Positions 1 through 5,019 of a stretch of 5,019 bases of DNA are shown one piece after another. Under the pieces are notes generated by a model. It searched no databases, was not told the DNA's origin, and was given only the letters and a program-made list of their open reading frames with translations. Source of the DNA: CAYXPG01 sp964564845 (GTDB lineage: Bacteria; Planctomycetota; Phycisphaerae; Sedimentisphaerales; Anaerobacaceae); assembly GCA_964564845.1 (NCBI GenBank), contig CAZMCN010000136.1, forward strand, positions 1-5,019, given 5' to 3'. Positions within the stretch are counted from its first letter, which is position 1; each line of letters begins with the position of its first letter. Made by a program: the position numbers and the translations under genes.

Positions 1-224
1 ACCTCAAAGCCGCTCATTTTCGGCATCATCACGTCGAGCAGAATCAAATCAGGCGGCTGCTTTGCTATAATATCCAGTGCCTGAATTCCATCCTGGGCAG
101 GGACAGTTTGACAGTCCATATCCTCAAGGTAGGCCTGCAATAGCTCAAGATTCTGCTGATTATCATCAACAACCAGCACCACCGGTGTTTTATTTTCATC
201 TTTTTCAGGTTTAGTCCGCTTCAT
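1..224 (-). CDS. Response regulator, N-terminal receiver domain (partial, runs off left edge)
   Basis: Reading the minus strand from an ATG at 224-222 gives 74 full codons with no stop before the window edge, so the 3' part is missing. After a charged 13-residue lead come the hallmarks of a CheY-like receiver: a hydrophobic strand followed by the acidic pair Asp20-Asp21 (VVDDN), a helix (NLELLQAYLE), then the strand LILLD ending in the phospho-acceptor Asp64, followed by VMMPKMSG. The conserved Thr/Ser and Lys lie beyond the edge. The start is backed by GGAG (positions 237-234, minus strand) 9 nt upstream. The gene follows the PfpI-like gene by 23 nt, so co-transcription is likely. The output domain is not visible: it could be a lone receiver, a c-di-GMP output or a hybrid protein. 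Pairing with the kinase at 1197-1976 is inference from proximity. The receiver call itself is firm. Confidence 0.93.
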   Translation of the reverse strand, partial: MKRTKPEKDENKTPVVLVVDDNQQNLELLQAYLEDMDCQTVPAQDGIQALDIIAKQPPDLILLDVMMPKMSGFE

Positions 225-247
225 AAGAGATTACTCCTAACTGTTTA

Positions 248-763
248 TTATTTACCGATGGCCTTCAAAATTGCGGTGCAAAAGGCCGGCAAATCTTCCG
301 GTTTGCGTGATGTTATCAAATTGCCATCCACAACGCACGGCTCATCAACATACTCTGCCCCGGCGTTTTTAATGTCATCCTTAATTGCCATAAAGCAGGT
401 GGCTTTTCTGCCCTTGTAAGCTGCCGTGCTGCACAACAGCCATCCACCGTGGCAGATAGCCGCTATAACCTTGCCGGCGTTTACCATATCTTTCGCGAAT
501 TTTATAACGTCGGCATTTCTTCGCATAAAATCAGGAGCAAAACCACCCGGCACAATCATACAATCGTAATCATCGATGTTGGCCTGGGCTGCCGAAACTT
601 TCGAGACACAGGGAAGCCCTTCTTTTGAATGATACTCTTTTTTTGCCTCGGCTGCAACAAAATCAACTTCGAGTCCTGCTTCCCTGAGGCGGTAATAAGG
701 GTACCAGACTTCAAGGACCTGATACATTTCGTCAACCATAACAGCTACTTTTTTATCTGCCAT
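248..763 (-). CDS. DJ-1/PfpI family protein (PfpI-like glutamine amidotransferase fold)
   Basis: This 171-residue cytosolic protein has the usual length of single-domain DJ-1/PfpI proteins. Visible signatures are EVWYPYYRLREAG (18-30, with Glu18 matching the acidic residue that contacts the nucleophile in DJ-1), MIVPGGFAPD (69-78), the nucleophile elbow AAICHGG with Cys104-His105, GRKAT (118-122) and IKDDIKNAGAEYVD (127-140), then VVDGNLITSRKPEDL. This layout closely matches archaeal PfpI-type proteins, where Cys-His plus a Glu from a neighbouring subunit form the catalytic set. Here that Glu position appears to be Asp78. Family members have been described as peptidases, chaperones, glyoxalases or deglycases, so substrate and reaction cannot be read from sequence. 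There is no signal peptide. The ATG at 763-761 has AAGGAG 9 nt upstream. It lies 33 nt after the small Gly-rich gene and 23 nt before the response regulator. Seven cysteines are present. Confidence 0.93.
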   Translation of the reverse strand: MADKKVAVMVDEMYQVLEVWYPYYRLREAGLEVDFVAAEAKKEYHSKEGLPCVSKVSAAQANIDDYDCMIVPGGFAPDFMRRNADVIKFAKDMVNAGKVIAAICHGGWLLCSTAAYKGRKATCFMAIKDDIKNAGAEYVDEPCVVDGNLITSRKPEDLPAFCTAILKAIGK

Positions 764-796
764 TTTTCACTACTCCTTTTCTATCGGCATTGCATT

Positions 797-1063
797 TCAG
801 GTGGTTTGATTGTTGTGATTTTCGATAAATTGTCTGACCTCCGGTTTTATATATACCGTTTCAATATCCACTATTTTCGAGACAGCTTCGGCACAAAGTG
901 CTGCGACTTCGGCTGATGGCGCCTGTGTATCGGCGAAGAAAACATTGCCTCCTTTTATAGTGCACAGCCCCCCGCCTGTTCCGCCGAGAGGTTCCAGGCG
1001 GATTGAAACACCGTTTGCCTCCAACAATGCTAAAAGCTCTTCTAAAATCTGCTGCTTATTCAT
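797..1063 (-). CDS. Small Gly-rich protein of unknown function (88 aa)
   Basis: I cannot name this family. From the ATG at 1063-1061 the product is 88 residues, soluble, with no signal peptide or membrane segment. It has an N-terminal amphipathic helix (ILEELLALLEANG), a Gly-rich segment PLGGTGGGLC (25-34), a likely beta hairpin (LCTIKGGNVFFADT), a second helix (AEVAALCAEAVSKI, 51-64) and a C-terminal strand-helix piece (VYIKPEVRQFIENH). This ordered, compact pattern looks like a real folded domain rather than a chance reading frame. In-frame TTG at 1123-1121 would add 20 residues with no family-like character (Cys/Ser/Thr-rich), so the ATG is preferred. Neither start has a clear Shine-Dalgarno site. 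It is the first gene of the leftward block, 33 nt ahead of the PfpI-like gene, which suggests shared expression with that gene and the response regulator. No function is proposed. Confidence 0.78.
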   Translation of the reverse strand: MNKQQILEELLALLEANGVSIRLEPLGGTGGGLCTIKGGNVFFADTQAPSAEVAALCAEAVSKIVDIETVYIKPEVRQFIENHNNQTT

Positions 1064-1090
1064 TTGGCGTACTGTGTATTGCGTTTTTCG

Positions 1091-1118
1091 TGTATCCGAA
1101 CTGCATGCAGTCTCACAA
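1091..1118 (-). promoter_or_regulatory. Weak candidate promoter for the leftward operon
   Basis: On the minus strand TTGTGA (1118-1113) and GATACA (1096-1091) are separated by 16 bp. They match the sigma-70 consensus only partly: the -10-like hexamer agrees at three of six positions. A start a few bases downstream would give a leader of about 20 nt before the ATG at 1063, consistent with the lack of a Shine-Dalgarno site there. A 12-bp palindrome fills most of the spacer. This is suggestive only, since such partial matches occur by chance in AT-rich spacers. Confidence 0.22.
1100..1111. promoter_or_regulatory. Perfect 12-bp palindrome, possible operator
   Basis: ACTGCATGCAGT reads the same on both strands, with no mismatch and no spacer. 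It does not extend further on either side. It lies in the non-coding spacer between the divergent blocks, 36 bp upstream of the small Gly-rich gene and about 85 bp upstream of the kinase start, between the candidate -35 and -10 hexamers of the leftward promoter. That placement would suit a dimeric regulator. With no spacer it cannot form a useful RNA hairpin, so it is not a terminator. The regulator is unknown, and a chance palindrome is possible. Confidence 0.3.
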
Positions 1119-1145
1119 CTCAAGAAAAAGCACGTTAAAAGTCGA

Positions 1146-1151
1146 TATATT
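1146..1151 (+). promoter_or_regulatory. Candidate -10 element for the rightward operon
   Basis: TATATT matches the TATAAT consensus at five of six positions and sits in the AT-rich half of the divergent spacer. It would give a leader of roughly 40 nt before the kinase start at 1197. No good -35 hexamer is seen 16-18 bp upstream, where the sequence is A-rich, so this is a weak call and would need an activator or a different sigma factor. Confidence 0.22.
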
Positions 1152-1184
1152 AAATACTAACGACCAGAGAAATAATTTTATATC

Positions 1185-1189
1185 AGGAG
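1185..1189 (+). promoter_or_regulatory. Ribosome binding site fixing the TTG start of the kinase
   Basis: AGGAG lies 7 nt before the TTG at 1197, an ideal distance. The first in-frame ATG (1239) has AGGA only 2 nt before it, which is too close. This supports the TTG as the true start of the histidine kinase. Confidence 0.75.
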
Positions 1190-1196
1190 CCGACAA

Positions 1197-1976
1197 TTGA
1201 CAAGTATTATCGAAAAACGCCTTTCTTTGCACAGGAATATGGCGAATCAACAAGAAGAGAATAATTCGTTAAGAACCCGGATGAACCAGCTCCAGGCCCT
1301 TGCCAACATTGGCACGGTTACCTGTATGATAGCTCATGAGATTAATAATCTTCTTACGCCGCTGTCCACTTATTCGGCTCTTGCGTTAAAAAACCCCAAA
1401 GACAAGGCACTGGCTGAAAAGGCACTTCAAAAAACGGTCCAAAATTGCGACCAAGCCTCTAAAATTATGGAAAGCATGCTGGCTGTGACAAGCGGTCAAG
1501 GTCAGAAAAGGCAAAACGTTAAGCTGATTACTCTGGTTGAGGAGGTTTTCGGGTGCCTTTGCAGAGACTTTTCAAGGGATGGGATAAGTGTGGATATCCG
1601 GATTCCGGAAGGATTGACAGTTTCTGCTGTTCCGGTCGAAATTCAGCAGGTTTTAATGAATCTGATTCTTAACGCCCGCGAGGCGATGCTGCCGGGCGGT
1701 GGAAAACTAATCATCAGCGCGGAAAAAACCAGTGATATGGTGTGTATAAGAGTTTGTGATACCGGCTGTGGGATTGAATCGGGCGATTTAAACAAAATCT
1801 TTGAACCGTTTTTCAGCACGAAACCGGATGAGAAATCGCCACCTGGTCGGCGGGCCAGCGGCCTTGGTCTTGCCTTTTGCAAAAAAGTGATAAAATCATA
1901 TAATGGTTCTATAACGGTCGAATCGAAGCCGGCCGGGCCGACAAAGTTTGAAATAACGCTGCCAAATTCGCAGTAA
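1197..1976 (+). CDS. Soluble sensor histidine kinase (NtrB-like HisKA plus HATPase_c)
   Basis: This 259-residue kinase autophosphorylates a histidine and would pass the phosphate to a response regulator. Residues 1-38 are charged and probably coiled-coil (MANQQEENNSLRTRMNQL region). The H-box is IAHEINNLLTPL with phospho-acceptor His47. The ATP-binding domain follows: N-box EIQQVLMNLILNAREAM (148-164, Asn155 and Asn159), G1 box DTGCGI (188-193), F-box FEPFFSTK (202-209) and G2 box ASGLGLAF (220-227). All key residues are intact, so it should be active. The HEINN form of the H-box and the overall order resemble NtrB/ZraS-type kinases. It has no transmembrane segment and no PAS, GAF or other sensor domain, so it must sense through its short N-terminus or a partner. 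The TTG start is chosen from the well-placed AGGAG. The next gene begins 14 nt after its stop. The response regulator at the left edge is the only partner visible. Confidence 0.95.
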   Translation: MTSIIEKRLSLHRNMANQQEENNSLRTRMNQLQALANIGTVTCMIAHEINNLLTPLSTYSALALKNPKDKALAEKALQKTVQNCDQASKIMESMLAVTSGQGQKRQNVKLITLVEEVFGCLCRDFSRDGISVDIRIPEGLTVSAVPVEIQQVLMNLILNAREAMLPGGGKLIISAEKTSDMVCIRVCDTGCGIESGDLNKIFEPFFSTKPDEKSPPGRRASGLGLAFCKKVIKSYNGSITVESKPAGPTKFEITLPNSQ

Positions 1977-1990
1977 GGTATTGGCAAAGA

Positions 1991-3289
1991 GTGGCTGAAG
2001 TTTATCAATATATTGGCCATATTGTGGGAGTTGCAAACTCAGTAAAATATATCTGGGAACCGGTTTTGATGGTTTTGCTGCTTGGTTGTTCTGCGTTTTT
2101 TTCAGGTTCTGAGACTGCATTTTTTAATCTCTCCCGCAGGCAAATCAACCTGCTTGAGAAATCCAAACACAGGCTTCAAAACCTTGCTGCGCGGGAGCTG
2201 GGCAGGCCTGGTCGTTTGCTTAGCTGTCTGTTGTTTGGGAATACGATGGTCAATATTCTTTTTTACGCTGTTGCCAGTGTGCTGGTAGTCAGGGTTGAGC
2301 GACAGTCCGGCGCCGGTTTGGCGGCAGTTATCGCATTTGCCGCCTTTGGCTTACTGGTGCTTTTTGGCGAGATACTGCCGAAATCTTTAGCTTATTCGAA
2401 TTCAAAACCTTTTACAGTTGCTGCTGCTGCGCCGGTGTTTTTAATCCTGCAGATTTTTAGCCCTTTTATATTTGTCTTTCGTTTTTTAATAGTTGAGCCG
2501 GTGCTTCGGCTGATTCTCGGGCAGGCCAAACATCCCAAAGCAATAACGACAGGCGAATTTAAAACACTCATTGAAAAGGTTCGAAAACGCGGATTGATTA
2601 GCGCCGATGAAAACAAACTACTCGGAGAAATTATCGACCTCGGCCTGCTCAAAGTCCGCCATGTTATGCAGCCGAGGGTTGATATGATTGCCTGCTCTGT
2701 AACAGATTCGAACAGGACAGTGCGTGACATAATGCAGAGAAATCATCTGACGAAGCTGCCTGTATATGTCGGGACGATAGATAATATAGTCGGGTTGGTT
2801 TCTCTTCGCCGATTGTTACTTCAAGCAGATACGACGGTGGACGAGCTCGTTGAGAAAGTGCATTTCGTTCCGGAGCAGAAGACGGTGGAATCGCTGCTGG
2901 AATTTTTCCGCAGGGCGCATACCGATAGCGCAATAGTGGTGGATGAATACGGAGGTATTGCAGGCTCGATTTATCTCGAAGATATAGTAGAAGAGCTGCT
3001 CGGTCCCATCGAAGCAACAGCTGGAATTGAGCCTATCGAGCAGACCGGACCTCTCGAATACCGGCTGGCAGGTAATCTGGCCATTCACGACTGGACCCGG
3101 AGTTTCGGTATCGACCCTGCCCAGAGGCGTATTTCAACGATTGCCGGTTTGGTAACCACCCTGCTTGGCAGGATACCCAAAGCCGGTGACGCTGCCCGGC
3201 TGAAGAATCTGAAATTTACCGTCGAACGAGTGCAAAAGCACCGAATCGAAACGGTAATATTAACCCTTGAGCCAATTGAGAGTGAGTGA
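1991..3289 (+). CDS. CNNM/CorC (HlyC/CorC) family membrane protein, full length: DUF21, two CBS, CorC_HlyC
   Basis: This 432-residue inner-membrane protein has the complete domain set of the CNNM/CorC family. The DUF21 membrane domain spans about 22-178: first segment with FFSGSETAFF (36-45), second with LFGNTMVN (81-88), third ending GEILPK (126-131), then a long hydrophobic stretch 142-176. A cytosolic tandem CBS module follows: CBS1 about 222-282 (VMQPRVDMIA, then LPVYV and IVGLVSLRRLL) and CBS2 about 288-340 (VDEYGGIAG, then LEDIVEELLG). The C-terminal CorC_HlyC domain is about 350-428 (EYRLAGNL; ISTIAGLV; LGRIPKAGD). Characterised relatives export or regulate Mg2+ (CorC, CNNM), with the SGSE and GN motifs in the ion path and ATP bound by the CBS pair; the older 'hemolysin' label is probably misleading. 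The GTG start has only a distant AAGG (12 nt). An ATG at 2069 (residue 27) is possible but would cut into the first membrane segment. It follows the kinase by 14 nt. Confidence 0.94.
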   Translation: MAEVYQYIGHIVGVANSVKYIWEPVLMVLLLGCSAFFSGSETAFFNLSRRQINLLEKSKHRLQNLAARELGRPGRLLSCLLFGNTMVNILFYAVASVLVVRVERQSGAGLAAVIAFAAFGLLVLFGEILPKSLAYSNSKPFTVAAAAPVFLILQIFSPFIFVFRFLIVEPVLRLILGQAKHPKAITTGEFKTLIEKVRKRGLISADENKLLGEIIDLGLLKVRHVMQPRVDMIACSVTDSNRTVRDIMQRNHLTKLPVYVGTIDNIVGLVSLRRLLLQADTTVDELVEKVHFVPEQKTVESLLEFFRRAHTDSAIVVDEYGGIAGSIYLEDIVEELLGPIEATAGIEPIEQTGPLEYRLAGNLAIHDWTRSFGIDPAQRRISTIAGLVTTLLGRIPKAGDAARLKNLKFTVERVQKHRIETVILTLEPIESE

Positions 3290-3293
3290 CGGG

Positions 3294-4292
3294 ATGATAT
3301 TAATACCGGTGGTTTTGTTTTTTATGTTTCTTTCCGGGCTTTTCTCCGGCGCCGAAACAGGTATATATCAGCTCAGTCGTGTTCGCTTGCGAATCGGTAT
3401 CGAAAAGAAGAAGTTGCCATTTGTGATTCTGGGCAAGGTACTTCGCGATAGTAACGGTCTTCTTATCTCAATATTAATAGGCAATAATCTTTCGCTCTAT
3501 GTTGTTACGAGTATCGTTACTTACATACTGTTGAGCAGGATAAATTCTGCGCATACGGCTGAATTTCTGGCAACATTGCTAACAGCACCGGTATTATTCG
3601 TTTTTTGTGAGCTGCTTCCCAAGAACATTTTCTTTTATCGTGCCGATTTACTTATGCCTTATGTTGCGCCATTTTTATTCACCTTCAAAAAGCTTTTTAC
3701 CTGGTGTTTGATAGTGCCGCTGTTGAGGTTTGTATCCGGTCTTTTCGGGCGGCTGACGGGCTTGCCAGACTCTTCAGGAACAGCTATAGCCGGTACACAA
3801 AGACACCAAATCGGGGCACTTCTTCAGGACACCCATGAAGAGGGTTTTCTCAGCCCCACGCAAACTGCCATCATAACCCGCCTGGTAAGTATATCGAATA
3901 TCAGTATAAAGCCGGTGATGACGCCTATTGATAAAGTTCAAATGGTCGATGTAAATTCCGACCGGCTGACTTTGCTGCACAAATTAAAAAAATACTCTTT
4001 TACCTGCTTGCCTGTTTACGAGCGTCTGCCTGCAAACATTGTCGGCTTTATAAATATCTACGAGGCGTTAAGCTCAACAGAACAGTTTGTGGATTTGCAT
4101 AATTTTATAAAACCGATCCACAAGCTACCCGGTGATACTGCTGTGATAGAGGCGATAAATATTATGCAGAATGAGAAGCAGAAAATGATATTGGTAACAA
4201 GAGCCGGTCTCGCCGGTCGAGAAAGGCCTGTCGGCATAGTAACTATGAAGGACCTGGTCGAGGAACTGGTCGGCGAGTTAACTGAATGGTAG
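3294..4292 (+). CDS. Second CNNM/CorC family membrane protein, short form: DUF21 plus two CBS, no CorC_HlyC domain
   Basis: This 332-residue paralogue of the preceding protein shares the DUF21 core: LSGLFSGAETGIYQLSR (13-29), SILIGNNLSLYV (59-70) and ELLPKN (106-111), with further hydrophobic spans at 91-105 and 121-150. The CBS pair covers about 204-260 (VMTPIDKVQMV; LPVYERLPANIVGFINIYEAL) and about 270-328 (PVGIVTMKDLVEELVGEL). It ends right after CBS2, so the CorC_HlyC domain present upstream is absent. There is no sign of a frameshift: a clean TAG follows and the next gene starts soon after. The ATG at 3294 lies 4 nt past the upstream TGA, with GAG 7 nt before it. In-frame GTG (3282) or TTG (3267) starts would overlap the upstream gene but have no better ribosome site. 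Tight spacing implies translational coupling. Likely role: divalent-cation transport or its regulation, perhaps with the upstream protein; that partnership is inference. Confidence 0.92.
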   Translation: MILIPVVLFFMFLSGLFSGAETGIYQLSRVRLRIGIEKKKLPFVILGKVLRDSNGLLISILIGNNLSLYVVTSIVTYILLSRINSAHTAEFLATLLTAPVLFVFCELLPKNIFFYRADLLMPYVAPFLFTFKKLFTWCLIVPLLRFVSGLFGRLTGLPDSSGTAIAGTQRHQIGALLQDTHEEGFLSPTQTAIITRLVSISNISIKPVMTPIDKVQMVDVNSDRLTLLHKLKKYSFTCLPVYERLPANIVGFINIYEALSSTEQFVDLHNFIKPIHKLPGDTAVIEAINIMQNEKQKMILVTRAGLAGRERPVGIVTMKDLVEELVGELTEW

Positions 4293-4329
4293 TATTATCG
4301 GCGGGAACGAACCGAAACTGAGTGGTTGA

Positions 4330-5019
4330 ATGTCACGAGCTCTTAGAAATGTCCTGACTGTCTTAACAGTAATCGCCCTTGCGCTTATAATCTTCTCCAA
4401 CAGTATGACCAAGCCGATTGGGCGTGATGAGCATATGTACTGTACGGCCGGGGCCCTGCTGGCCGAAGGTAAGATGATTTACAGAGATTTCTCATACGTG
4501 GCCCAGATGCCGTATCATCCTTTGCTTTGTGCGGTTTTATTTAAGGTGCTGAACACAACCTACTATCTGCTTGTCGGCAGAATGCTGTCGGTTATCTGTG
4601 ACGTCTTTGTAATGATATGTATCGTAGGATTATATCGATATATTTTTAAGTCATTTCCAGCTTCCGGAACGCTGCTGGGACTGGCGGGGGCGACACTTTA
4701 TCTGTTTAATCCCTTCGTAGATTATGCAAGCGGTTATGCCTGGAATCACGATGTTGTCATATTGGCGGTAGTGTTGTCTTTTTTGTTGTTTATATCTACC
4801 GACTTTAAGCGGAAGTCAAAGTATTGGCGAATTGCCGGCATCGGTGCCCTGCTGACTTTGGCAAGCTGTATGCGGATAACAACGGTGCTGGTGCAGCTTT
4901 TGTTTTTCGCTTTTTTGTTTTACCAATCTGCCGAGTCGCTAAAGCAAAGGTTTAAGAGGGTTCTGCCGTTTCTGGCTGCGACAGCTTTAGTTTTGATTTG
5001 GCCTGTCTGGACGATAATT
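4330..5019 (+). CDS. Multi-spanning membrane protein, probable GT-C (PMT/ArnT-like) glycosyltransferase (partial, runs off right edge)
   Basis: The frame is open for 230 codons from the ATG at 4330 to the window end; the 3' part is missing. A short basic start (MSRALRN) leads into a first membrane segment (about 8-26), then an outside loop with GRDEHMYCTAGALLAEGKM, YRDFSY and MPYHPLL. An Asp-Glu just after the first segment (Asp33-Glu34) and a YRDF element (51-54) are the usual layout of GT-C enzymes of the PMT/GT39-like type, where the acidic residue after the first segment is catalytic and the sugar comes from a polyprenyl-phosphate donor. Further hydrophobic spans lie at about 79-103, 113-130, 138-156, 167-198 and 208-230. 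The acceptor (lipid, glycan or protein) cannot be told. GAG sits 7 nt before the ATG. It follows the short CNNM gene by 37 nt with no terminator between, so it is probably in the same transcript. Membrane protein is certain; the enzyme class is likely. Confidence 0.8.
   Translation, partial: MSRALRNVLTVLTVIALALIIFSNSMTKPIGRDEHMYCTAGALLAEGKMIYRDFSYVAQMPYHPLLCAVLFKVLNTTYYLLVGRMLSVICDVFVMICIVGLYRYIFKSFPASGTLLGLAGATLYLFNPFVDYASGYAWNHDVVILAVVLSFLLFISTDFKRKSKYWRIAGIGALLTLASCMRITTVLVQLLFFAFLFYQSAESLKQRFKRVLPFLAATALVLIWPVWTII

Noticed and set aside
629..916. Plus-strand ORF of 95 residues
   Set aside because: It is antisense to the PfpI-like and Gly-rich genes. Its composition is rich in Phe, Ile and Cys without any domain pattern, as expected for a shadow frame.
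1064..1123. N-terminal extension of the Gly-rich gene from a TTG at 1123
   Set aside because: No ribosome site precedes the TTG, the 20 added residues are Cys/Ser/Thr-rich and unlike the folded part, and the extension would run through the palindrome and candidate promoter.
1643..2120. Minus-strand ORFs under the kinase and CNNM genes
   Set aside because: They lie antisense to well-supported coding sequence with clear motifs and show no recognisable domain or ribosome site.
2392..3088. Three minus-strand ORFs under the first CNNM gene
   Set aside because: All are shadows of the CNNM reading frame, with no domain-like pattern of their own.
3267..3293. TTG start at 3267 for the second CNNM gene
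   Set aside because: It would overlap the upstream gene by 23 bp with no Shine-Dalgarno site at a good distance. The ATG at 3294 directly precedes the first membrane segment, as in the family.
3294..4292. Short CNNM gene as a truncated pseudogene
   Set aside because: The frame is intact from the first membrane segment through CBS2, core motifs are kept, and it ends at a natural domain boundary with the next gene close behind. I see no remnant of a CorC_HlyC domain downstream.
4293..4329. Possible terminator between the short CNNM gene and the glycosyltransferase
   Set aside because: Only a 4-5 bp TCGG/CCGA-type inverted repeat is seen, with no following T-run.

Overview
The window looks like ordinary bacterial chromosome from a Gram-negative-type organism. 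It has moderate base composition by eye, short intergenic gaps, and mixed ATG, GTG and TTG starts with Shine-Dalgarno sites of variable quality. The gene set (a soluble NtrB-like kinase, tandem CNNM/CorC membrane proteins, a PfpI-like protein and a GT-C type membrane protein) would suit a Planctomycetota or related environmental lineage. That placement is an impression only; no rRNA or marker gene is present. I see no mobile element, CRISPR array, tRNA, rRNA or pseudogene.

Left block, minus strand (about 1-1063). Three genes are read leftward and are probably co-transcribed. First is an 88-residue Gly-rich protein of unknown function (797-1063). After 33 nt comes a DJ-1/PfpI family protein (248-763) with an intact Cys-His nucleophile motif. 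After 23 nt comes the N-terminal part of a response regulator (3-224), which runs off the left edge.

Divergent spacer (1064-1196). These 133 bp separate the two blocks. They hold a perfect 12-bp palindrome (1100-1111) and weak promoter-like hexamers in each direction.

Right block, plus strand (1197 to the window end). Four closely spaced genes form a probable operon: a soluble histidine kinase starting at TTG (1197-1976), a full-length CNNM/CorC-type transporter with DUF21, two CBS domains and a CorC_HlyC domain (1991-3289), a second, shorter CNNM/CorC paralogue lacking the CorC_HlyC domain (3294-4292), and the start of a multi-spanning GT-C-like glycosyltransferase (4330 to past 5019).

How they may fit together (inference): the kinase and the receiver protein on either side of the divergent spacer could form one two-component pathway. 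The two CNNM-like proteins are very likely translated in close coupling and may act as a divalent-cation (Mg2+) export or homeostasis pair. The glycosyltransferase is probably an envelope gene whose link to the rest is only positional. Nothing here is clearly a new system. The points most worth a second look are the asymmetric CNNM pair and the small unrecognised Gly-rich protein.
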